From contig DASSOT010000001.1 of the NCBI GenBank assembly GCA_035700225.1, forward strand, positions 1-10,375: 10,375 nt of DNA, written 5' to 3'. Numbering within the stretch: position 1 is the first letter of the stretch; every line of letters begins with the position of its first letter. The position numbers and the translations under genes are program-made. This DNA comes from JANWLD01 sp035700225 (GTDB lineage Bacteria; Patescibacteriota; Saccharimonadia; Saccharimonadales; 2-12-FULL-41-12). The notes below the pieces were generated by a model. That model saw only the letters and a program-made list of their open reading frames with translations, ran no database searches and had not been told where the DNA came from. This document shows, one piece after another, positions 5,960 to 10,375 of the stretch.

Positions 5960-5965
5960 TATAAT
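5960..5965 (+). promoter_or_regulatory. -10 box of the membrane protein/glycosyltransferase unit
   Basis: A perfect TATAAT stands 8 nt before the ATG at 5974 and 8 nt after the CCA of tRNA-Gly. The expected start of transcription is on or within a base or two of the ATG, so the mRNA would be leaderless or nearly so. Read-through from the tRNA pair is also possible. Confidence 0.55.
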
Positions 5966-5973
5966 TGACTTAA

Positions 5974-6327
5974 ATGCCTAAGCCAAAAACCTTTTTCCAC
6001 GATCGTCTGGTCCTGTTGATACTATCTATCAATACATTTTTGAGTGTAGCTCTCATTCTTTCCGTGGTCTTTGCCTTGAGCGACAATAGCGCAGTCTACA
6101 TCAGGGAATATCGTTCCAATCTTGGTCTGGACGGATATGAGGCCGGGGGCATAAAGGACATCATGGCCTTTGCTTTCTTCGCGGTCATAGTTTACGGCTT
6201 CCAGCTTTATGCTAGTACGAAGATTTACCACATAAGGAAGCACCTGTCACTGATGATATTGCTGATCACTATGGTTATTTTTATCTTCTCTTTGCTGGTA
6301 ATAAACGCGCTTTTGGGCCTTAAGTAA
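5974..6327 (+). CDS. Three-helix membrane protein, unknown function
   Basis: A 117-residue hydrophobic protein with helices at about 12-35, 61-82 and 91-114, and a polar loop (36-60, VYIREYRSNLGLDGYEAG) after the first helix. The N-terminus is short and basic (MPKPKTFFHDR). I recognise no family motif. It starts 8 nt after a TATAAT box without a Shine-Dalgarno and ends 5 nt before the glycosyltransferase gene, so the two form an operon and the protein may help place or regulate that enzyme; this role is inferred from position only. Confidence 0.8.
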   Translation: MPKPKTFFHDRLVLLILSINTFLSVALILSVVFALSDNSAVYIREYRSNLGLDGYEAGGIKDIMAFAFFAVIVYGFQLYASTKIYHIRKHLSLMILLITMVIFIFSLLVINALLGLK

Positions 6328-6332
6328 GCCTG

Positions 6333-7964
6333 ATGAACATCAAATCCCTCGAAATACCGCTTCAGCGGGAAAAGAGTCATAAATATAGGTTTTTTGAGAG
6401 ATTGCCGGCAGTGCTTAGCTGGCTTCTGCTGGCGACGCCGGTAATATTGAGCCAGATAAGCCCGAAAGCGACGGTATTTTTCATAATCGGCTATCTTCTT
6501 ATGTGGTTCGTACGCGCCATTGCCTTGAACACCAGAGTTCTTCAGGGGTGGAAAAATACCCGCCTGCACCAGAAATACGACTGGGGAAAGATGCTCAATG
6601 ATATAGAAAACAGAGAAATAACAGTCAAAGATCCCAAATGGCATGCAAGGAACATTCGAAGGCTGGAAGAATACCCGGTACCGGTAAAACCTTCCCAGGC
6701 CATCCATACGATCATGATTGCCATCTATAACGAATCAAAAGAAATATTGGAGCCCACCATAAAGGCGGTTTTAGACTCCAATTACGACATGAAGAAAGTG
6801 GTTCTGCTGATAGCTTACGAAGAAAGAGGAGGCCAGCCCACAGAAGAATTATCCAAGTATCTGGTATCAGAATACGGCAAACATTTTATGCACGCCGAGG
6901 CTATCAAGCATCCGAAAAACATAGAAGGTGAAGTAATAGGCAAGGGGGGTAACATAACCTACGCCGGCAGGAAGCACTTGAATTGGCTGAAAAAACAAAA
7001 GATTGATCCGCAAAGGGTAATAGTGACAACCCTGGATTCCGATAATCGCCCCCACCCGAATTATCTGCCTGCGTTGACCTATACTTATTGCCTATGTCCG
7101 GAACCGAAGTTCATATCTTTCCAGCCTATAGCTATGTACACGAATAACATCTGGGACGCCCCCGCGCTTATGCGCGTGATAGCTACCGGTAACTCATTTT
7201 GGAACATCATACTGACTATGCGCCCGCATCTTATACGCAACTTTTCCTCGCACGCACAAAGTATGGAAGCGCTCGTAGATACTGATTTCTGGAGCGTCAG
7301 GACCATAGTCGAAGACGGCCACCAGTTCTGGCGGACATATTTCAGATATGAAGGAAAGCATGAAGTCTACCCCATATACCTTCCCATATATCAGGACGCG
7401 GTGTTGGCTGAAGGATATAAGCGTACGCTAAAGGCCCAGTTCATACAGGTCCGGCGCTGGGCATGGGGCGTGTCTGACATAGCCTATGTGGTAGATAAAG
7501 GATTCTTTACCAGAAATAAGATTCCAAAATACGATCTTATAACCAAGACTTTGCGCCTTATGGAAGGGCACCTCAGCTGGGCGACCGCTCCGCTTATCAT
7601 CACTTTTTCCGCATTCATACCTATATTGTTCAACCCGCAGGACATAGCCGCTAACCAGCTTCCTAATATAGCCAGCAGGATAATGACCGTCGCTATGTTC
7701 GGTCTGGTGATAACCATGTACCTGAGCTTTAAGGCATTGCCTCCAAAACCGGCCCGCTACAAACACCACAGGACATTCCTTATGGTCATACAATGGGTGC
7801 TATTGCCCCTGTCAACCATTATTTACAGCGCTACCGCGGCGCTCAACTCACAGACCAGATTATTCTTTGGCTGGTACCTCAATAAATTCGATGTGACGGA
7901 AAAGGCCACTGTAGGTACCGGTACCAAGAAGCGAGGCTTCTTCCGATTTTTTAGAAACTCCTGA
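6333..7964 (+). CDS. Membrane-bound family 2 glycosyltransferase
   Basis: A 543-residue GT2 (GT-A fold) enzyme. Two N-terminal helices (about 24-42 and 46-64) lead into a cytoplasmic catalytic domain (about 120-400), then three more helices (about 414-433, 447-466, 482-504) and a basic tail. Catalytic marks are AIYNES (130-135) in the nucleotide-sugar site, IGKGGNITYAGR (202-213), the metal-binding DSD (235-237) in TTLDSDNRPH, the VEDGHQFW motif (326-333) with the likely base Asp328, and QVRRWAWG (372-379), equivalent to the QxxRW motif of cellulose/hyaluronan-synthase-like enzymes. It should transfer sugars from a nucleotide donor on the cytoplasmic side and may be processive; product and donor cannot be read. 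The gap to the upstream membrane protein is 5 nt. It ends 12 nt from the convergent nrdR with no terminator between. Confidence 0.9.
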   Translation: MNIKSLEIPLQREKSHKYRFFERLPAVLSWLLLATPVILSQISPKATVFFIIGYLLMWFVRAIALNTRVLQGWKNTRLHQKYDWGKMLNDIENREITVKDPKWHARNIRRLEEYPVPVKPSQAIHTIMIAIYNESKEILEPTIKAVLDSNYDMKKVVLLIAYEERGGQPTEELSKYLVSEYGKHFMHAEAIKHPKNIEGEVIGKGGNITYAGRKHLNWLKKQKIDPQRVIVTTLDSDNRPHPNYLPALTYTYCLCPEPKFISFQPIAMYTNNIWDAPALMRVIATGNSFWNIILTMRPHLIRNFSSHAQSMEALVDTDFWSVRTIVEDGHQFWRTYFRYEGKHEVYPIYLPIYQDAVLAEGYKRTLKAQFIQVRRWAWGVSDIAYVVDKGFFTRNKIPKYDLITKTLRLMEGHLSWATAPLIITFSAFIPILFNPQDIAANQLPNIASRIMTVAMFGLVITMYLSFKALPPKPARYKHHRTFLMVIQWVLLPLSTIIYSATAALNSQTRLFFGWYLNKFDVTEKATVGTGTKKRGFFRFFRNS

Positions 7965-7976
7965 AGCCACCAAGTC

Positions 7977-8378
7977 TTAACGGTTATGCCGGGCTTCGTA
8001 GTAAGTGGCGGCGGCATTATCGAAACGTTTTAATACCTCGGATGAGGCTGTTTTTATTTCCGAGCTATGCAATATGCCGTTTTTACATGGTATAAGCTTG
8101 CTCACAATGGTAGCTGAAAGCCCTTTAGCGTCCGTATGAGCCGTTTTCCTATGGGAAACGGCGTTATAGACATGCAAGTAAAGTTTCTCATAAAGAAAAG
8201 GCTCTAAGGGGGAAGACGCTCTCTTTACCCTTAAGGACTGTTCAAGGTTAATTGTTTCTTCAGTGGTGAACACCGCTTCGCAATCCAGGCACCGGCGCCT
8301 GCGCCAAGTACTCAGACCGTGCATTCGTTTCCTGGAATTCACGGTATTTGTTTTTCCTCCACAATATATGCAAACCAT
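7977..8378 (-). CDS. nrdR: NrdR-type transcriptional repressor (divergent, short)
   Basis: The 133-residue protein has the NrdR layout: an N-terminal zinc ribbon with Cys3/Cys6 (CIYC) and Cys30/Cys33 (CLDC) joined by a basic stretch (STWRRRR), then an ATP-cone at about 49-131 (LRVKRASSPLEPFLYEKL... ending NAAATYYEARH). NrdR senses ATP/dATP and represses ribonucleotide reductase genes. The family is usually about 150 residues; this one is shorter and its ATP-cone is divergent (the usual KRDG turn is KRASSP), so nucleotide binding needs testing. The start gives the expected Met-x-Cys opening. No ribonucleotide reductase gene is nearby. It is the one leading gene here without a TANNNT box right before its start. 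The C-terminal end faces the glycosyltransferase. Confidence 0.87.
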   Translation of the reverse strand: MVCIYCGGKTNTVNSRKRMHGLSTWRRRRCLDCEAVFTTEETINLEQSLRVKRASSPLEPFLYEKLYLHVYNAVSHRKTAHTDAKGLSATIVSKLIPCKNGILHSSEIKTASSEVLKRFDNAAATYYEARHNR

Positions 8379-8457
8379 GTCAATATGTTGGCATACAGCT
8401 GTTCAAAATGCTAGTGGAAAACCATGTTTTTTCTGTGGGAACACATACTAAACACAT

Positions 8458-8474
8458 CCGGTAGCCCCTGCCGG
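8458..8474. other. GC-rich hairpin between nrdR and upstream sequence
   Basis: CCGGTAG-CCC-CTGCCGG forms a 7-bp stem (one G-U pair). On the plus strand it is followed by CTTTTA, a weak terminator-like tail; on the minus strand no T-run follows. It could be a weak terminator or part of the nrdR leader. Confidence 0.35.
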
Positions 8475-8506
8475 CTTTTACTGAAGAGAGATTATGGGTT
8501 CTTGTA

Positions 8507-8716
8507 CTATGTTCGTGATCGGCGGATGCGACGCACTCTTTTGGCAGAATCAAGCTCTTCGTAAAATAGCTTAAATCCTCCCAAAACTAGCTTTGTCCTG
8601 GTACTCAAACAAGCTCCTCTATTAACTGGACAATCCTAGCATGTACCCTTGCTTATGTCAATGATACCAGGCCCTAGAACCTTCCACTTAACAGATGTGG
8701 TTTGCTTAATTGGTAA
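8507..8716 (-). pseudogene. Possible small gene interrupted by an amber codon
   Basis: One minus-strand frame is open from 8716 to TAG at 8509..8507 except for a single TAG at 8638..8636. The part before the TAG contains VKWKVLGPGIIDISKGTC; the part after reads DCPVNRGACLSTRTKLVLGG, then FKLFYEELDSAKRVRRIRR and three further residues. The TAG sits in a C-x-D-C context, so a Tyr codon there would give a cysteine-rich (C-x-x-C...C) mini-protein with a basic tail. The downstream part could start alone at TTG 8608 (33 residues), preceded at 5 nt by AGGAG, the only good Shine-Dalgarno-like site in the window. No ATG exists in the frame. It could be chance: 70 codons with one stop is not significant by itself. 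Confidence 0.25.
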
Positions 8717-8719
8717 TTA

Positions 8720-8747
8720 TGCTGGTGGGCGATAGTGGATTCGAACC
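8720..8747 (-). repeat. Duplicated 3' end of tRNA-Val (att-like), partial copy
   Basis: These 28 bases are identical to 8798-8825, the T-loop, acceptor 3' strand and CCA of tRNA-Val plus 3 nt downstream. Here no 5' acceptor strand, D-arm or anticodon arm precedes it, so it is a tRNA fragment and not a gene. Duplication of a tRNA 3' end in direct orientation is the classic mark of site-specific integration, but only 50 bp separate the two copies. Confidence 0.85.
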
Positions 8748-8772
8748 CATAACAGTCCGGTGGACTGTTATG
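8748..8772. repeat. Perfect 11-bp inverted repeat between tRNA-Val end copies
   Basis: CATAACAGTCC-GGT-GGACTGTTATG is a perfect palindromic hairpin with a 3-nt loop. It directly abuts the end of the partial tRNA copy. There is no T-run on either side, so it is not a standard terminator. Confidence 0.85.
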
Positions 8773-8794
8773 TAGGCACGAGCGAAGCGTCGTG
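8773..8794. repeat. REP-like short palindromic repeat, copy 2
   Basis: TAGGCACGAGCGAAGCGTCGTG has CACGA/TCGTG arms and shares the AGCGA-n-GCGTC core with the element at 5351-5369. It fills most of the space between the palindrome and tRNA-Val. Confidence 0.4.
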
Positions 8795-8797
8795 TGT

Positions 8798-8825
8798 TGC
8801 TGGTGGGCGATAGTGGATTCGAACC
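8798..8825 (-). repeat. tRNA-Val 3' end, second copy of the 28-bp direct repeat
   Basis: This is the copy belonging to the intact tRNA-Val; bases 8798-8800 lie just past the CCA. Offset from the partial copy is 78 bp. Confidence 0.85.
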
Positions 8826-8877
8826 ACTCACCTCATCCACGTCAAGGATGCGCTCTAGCCAAATGAGCTAATCGCCC
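8801..8877 (-). tRNA. tRNA-Val (anticodon GAC), CCA encoded
   Basis: The minus strand gives acceptor GGGCGAT/ATCGCCC, D-stem GCTC/GAGC, anticodon stem CATCC/GGATG with loop TTGACGT (anticodon GAC, reads GTC), T-stem AGTGG/CCACT with loop TTCGAAT, discriminator A and CCA. G18G19 and C56 are canonical. G37 in place of the more common A37 is mildly unusual. Its 3' end is duplicated 78 bp downstream. Confidence 0.96.
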
Positions 8878-8887
8878 CCGCTACAAA

Positions 8888-8905
8888 AAGCAGTTATAAC
8901 TACTT
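8888..8905 (-). promoter_or_regulatory. Putative tRNA-Val promoter in a near-palindrome
   Basis: TATAAC (minus, 8898..8893) lies 15 nt before tRNA-Val and can serve as its -10. It sits in the near-perfect 18-bp palindrome AAGCAGTTATAACTACTT (one mismatched pair), a possible operator. No clear -35 is seen. Confidence 0.35.
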
Positions 8906-8980
8906 TACACCAGCAACGATAACAGGTAACAGGATAACCGAAGGCGAGATAAAAGTAAATCCACAGCAGATAGTGTAAAT

Positions 8981-9027
8981 ATAACAATAATATAATACTA
9001 GCCTTATAATACTAATATTGTTATGAT
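8981..9027 (+). promoter_or_regulatory. Repeated -10-like boxes upstream of the thrS leader
   Basis: TATAATACTA occurs twice (8991-9000 and 9005-9014, 14-bp period), giving two TATAAT boxes. Both are enclosed by the 9-bp inverted repeat ATAACAATA (8981-8989) / TATTGTTAT (9016-9024). A third box, TATGAT at 9022-9027, carries the extended -10 TGn (TGTTATGAT) and predicts a transcript start near 9034. This would produce a leader of about 127 nt ahead of thrS or a short RNA ending at the terminator at 9110. Confidence 0.45.
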
Positions 9028-9048
9028 ACTGCTCGTGGGTGGGATTTT

Positions 9049-9066
9049 GCGAGAATGTTTTCTCGC
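9049..9066 (+). other. First hairpin of the thrS upstream region
   Basis: GCGAGAA-TGTT-TTCTCGC forms a perfect 7-bp stem. Its 3' arm is part of the palindrome TCTCGCGAGA (9061-9070), and its TTTGCGAGA 5' side recurs in the loop of the next hairpin (9089-9097), so TCTCGC has two possible partners. Confidence 0.55.
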
Positions 9067-9074
9067 GAGAAGCC

Positions 9075-9110
9075 AAAAGACGAGTACATTTGCGAGAGTA
9101 CTCGTCTTTT
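9075..9110 (+). terminator. Strong intrinsic terminator or attenuator before thrS
   Basis: AAAAGACGAGTAC (9075-9087) pairs perfectly over 13 bp with GTACTCGTCTTTT (9098-9110), loop of 10 nt, ending in TTTT followed by AATTT. With A's at 5' and T's at 3' it would work on both strands. No gene upstream on the plus strand within the window needs a terminator here, and thrS starts 50 nt later, so attenuation of thrS or the end of a short RNA from about 9034 are the options. Confidence 0.75.
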
Positions 9111-9146
9111 AATTTCCGACCGATTCAGTTAACAAACTGATAATGA

Positions 9147-9152
9147 TATGAT
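9147..9152 (+). promoter_or_regulatory. -10 box directly before thrS
   Basis: TATGAT is followed by 8 nt (GTAAGTCA) and the ATG at 9161, the same short-gap geometry as the other leading genes. TTCAGT (9124-9129) is a weak -35 at 17-bp spacing, and the inverted repeat CAGTT-AACA-AACTG (9126-9139) could be an operator. Confidence 0.45.
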
Positions 9153-9160
9153 GTAAGTCA

Positions 9161-10375
9161 ATGGGAGAAAACGGCAAAAAACAACCTGACGAGTTGTATA
9201 GGCAGAGGCATAGCCTGGCTCATATACTTGCATATGCCGTACAGGACATCTACGGCGATGTAAAATTCGGCGTAGGACCGGTCATAGAGAACGGTTTTTA
9301 TTATGACTTTGACCTTAAAAAACGTATATCCGAAGATGATTTGGCAAAAATTGAGAAGCGGATGCGGGAGATTATCAAGAAGGACTATAAGTTTGAGCGC
9401 GAAGAAGTCGGCCTGGCTGAGGCAAAAAACAAGGTAAAGCAACTAGGCCAGCCATATAAAGAAGAGCTGGTAAATGACATCATCACCAAAGGAAGTACCG
9501 ACATATACGCCGAAGAAGATGGAGCCGGCAATAAGGCGGATAAGGCCAGTTTCTATACGATAGGCGGTTTTACGGATCTGTGCCGTGGCGGCCACTCTAC
9601 CTCAACCGGCAAGGTGGGCGCCTTCAAGCTTACGAAAGTATCGGGCGCTTACTGGCGCGGCGATGAGAAAAACCCGCAGATGCAAAGAGTTTACGGCGTA
9701 GCTTTCAAATCAAAAGAAGAACTAGACAAACATCTGAAGATGGTTGAAGAAGCCAAGAAACGCGACCACCGCAAGCTTGGCCAGGAGTTAGATTTATTCA
9801 CCTTTTCTGATTTAGTCGGCACCGGCTTGCCATTATTTACGCCCCGCGGCACCGTTATCAGGAGCGAACTTGCAAAATTTTCTGAAGAACTTCAGGCGGA
9901 ACAAGGATATATGAAGGTTCATATACCCCATATAGCCAAGGTTGATTTGTATAAGACATCAGGCCATTACGATAAATTTCCCGAAAAGCTGACTGTTAAA
10001 AGCCACGAGTCAAACACTGAGTTCATGATGAAACCTATGAACTGCCCGCACCATATACAGATATTCGCGTCATCTCCGCGCAGTTATCGCGACCTACCCG
10101 TGCGTTACATGGAAACCACGGTTATATACAGGGATGAAAAGGCAGGGGAGCTTCATGGCCTGTCACGCGTAAGAGCGGCTACCCAGGACGACGGGCATGT
10201 ATTCTGTCGACCGCAAGACATCGAAGTTGAATTTACCGCCATAATGAACATGATTAAACAGATGTACAGCGTGTTTGATATGCGGTTTAAGGCGCGCTTG
10301 TCATTTCGTGATGATTCCGACGGGTATTTGGGCGACCCCCAGCTGTGGAAGCAGGCTCAAACCACTCTTGAGAAA
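9161..10375 (+). CDS. thrS: Threonyl-tRNA synthetase lacking the TGS domain (3' end outside window)
   Basis: 405 codons are visible and the frame is open at the window edge. The protein begins almost directly with the editing (tRNA_SAD) domain: HSLAH (17-21) is the HxxxH site, and LCRGGH carries the Cys and His that complete it. The class II catalytic core follows, with MNCPHH (first zinc Cys), YRDEKAGELHGLSRVR (motif 2) and TQDDGHVFC (second zinc His). The enzyme charges tRNA-Thr with threonine and clears mischarged Ser. E. coli ThrRS has a TGS domain of about 60 residues before the HxxxH; here only 16 residues precede it. An in-frame TGA at 9149-9151 rules out an upstream extension. The last part of the core (third zinc His, motif 3) and the anticodon-binding domain lie beyond the window. 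There is no Shine-Dalgarno; a -10 box lies 8 nt upstream. Confidence 0.95.
   Translation, partial: MGENGKKQPDELYRQRHSLAHILAYAVQDIYGDVKFGVGPVIENGFYYDFDLKKRISEDDLAKIEKRMREIIKKDYKFEREEVGLAEAKNKVKQLGQPYKEELVNDIITKGSTDIYAEEDGAGNKADKASFYTIGGFTDLCRGGHSTSTGKVGAFKLTKVSGAYWRGDEKNPQMQRVYGVAFKSKEELDKHLKMVEEAKKRDHRKLGQELDLFTFSDLVGTGLPLFTPRGTVIRSELAKFSEELQAEQGYMKVHIPHIAKVDLYKTSGHYDKFPEKLTVKSHESNTEFMMKPMNCPHHIQIFASSPRSYRDLPVRYMETTVIYRDEKAGELHGLSRVRAATQDDGHVFCRPQDIEVEFTAIMNMIKQMYSVFDMRFKARLSFRDDSDGYLGDPQLWKQAQTTLEK

Larger units (their letters stand above)
8379..8719. other. Intergenic stretch without a secure gene
   Basis: These 341 bases between nrdR and the tRNA-Val block hold a hairpin (8458-8474) and a minus-strand reading frame broken by an amber codon (8507-8716). 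I checked for tmRNA, RNase P, SRP RNA and rRNA signatures and found none that hold. The base composition is like the rest of the window. Confidence 0.6.

Noticed and set aside
8358..8372. CACAATATATGC resembling an NrdR box
   Set aside because: It lies inside the nrdR coding start (Cys-Ile-Tyr-Cys codons) and lacks the second half of the palindrome.
8408..8464. Plus-strand 18-codon ORF starting MLVENHVFS
   Set aside because: Too short, no promoter or ribosome site, no recognisable motif.
8500..8640. Faint resemblance of the minus strand (GAGTACCAGGACAAAG) to the sarcin-ricin region of 23S rRNA
   Set aside because: The universal AGTACGAGAGGACC core is not preserved and the flanks do not match.
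8916..8940. Short tandem-like run GATAACA-GGTAACA-GGATAAC
   Set aside because: Only about three imperfect 7-bp units; not a CRISPR, and no clear meaning.
9037..9066. T-box-like GGGTGGGA followed by GCG before thrS
   Set aside because: The conserved AGGGTGGNACCGCG is not matched, no specifier stem is visible, and the terminator arms do not include the sequence.
9149..9160. Possible recoding of TGA to allow an N-terminal extension of ThrRS
   Set aside because: TGA serves as the proper stop of pabA, the MFS gene and the glycosyltransferase, and the upstream frame shows no TGS-like sequence.

Overview
The window (about 10.4 kb, mid GC) reads as chromosomal DNA of a small-genome bacterium. My best guess is a Candidate Phyla Radiation (Patescibacteria) member, most likely Saccharibacteria-like. 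The reasons are: dense gene packing with overlapping ends, almost no Shine-Dalgarno sequences before genes, -10 boxes placed directly before start codons, tRNA genes that all encode their CCA tail, a threonyl-tRNA synthetase without its TGS domain, and several small poorly characterised membrane proteins. TGA is used as a normal stop (pabA, the MFS gene, the glycosyltransferase), so the SR1/Gracilibacteria UGA-Gly code does not apply. The phylum call is inference; no marker gene proves it.

Layout. 1-161: tail of an unidentified gene, then tRNA-Arg(CCU). 230-1814 (+): a two-gene unit, a two-helix membrane bPH-domain protein overlapping a membrane-anchored parvulin/SurA-like protein. 1811-5295 (-): a run of MFS exporter, small one-helix protein, pabA and pabB. 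pabA and pabB overlap by ATGA and form aminodeoxychorismate synthase; three of these four genes have a -10 box just before the start codon. 5296-5951: intergenic/RNA block with a REP-like repeat, an intrinsic terminator, tRNA-Asp (-), a roughly 200-nt foldable region with its own promoter-like boxes (-), then tandem tRNA-Thr(CGU) and tRNA-Gly(CCC) (+). 5974-7964 (+): a three-helix membrane protein and a membrane GT2 glycosyltransferase. 7977-8378 (-): an NrdR-type repressor. 8379-8800: no secure gene; it holds a hairpin, a short amber-interrupted reading frame and a duplicated 3' end of tRNA-Val around a palindrome. 8801-8877 (-): tRNA-Val(GAC). 8878-9160: promoter-like repeats, two hairpins (one a strong terminator) and the thrS start region. 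9161-end (+): thrS, cut by the window edge.

Themes. (1) Six of seven operon-leading genes carry a TANNNT box 6-8 nt before the start codon, which predicts leaderless or nearly leaderless mRNAs. (2) tRNA-Gly(CCC) has an A19/U56 elbow in place of the near-universal G19/C56; the other four tRNAs are canonical. (3) Two intergenic stretches, before tRNA-Asp and before thrS, look like structured RNA. (4) The parvulin domain appears to have its first strand moved to the C-terminus and lacks one of the two conserved histidines. No CRISPR array, transposase or phage gene is visible.
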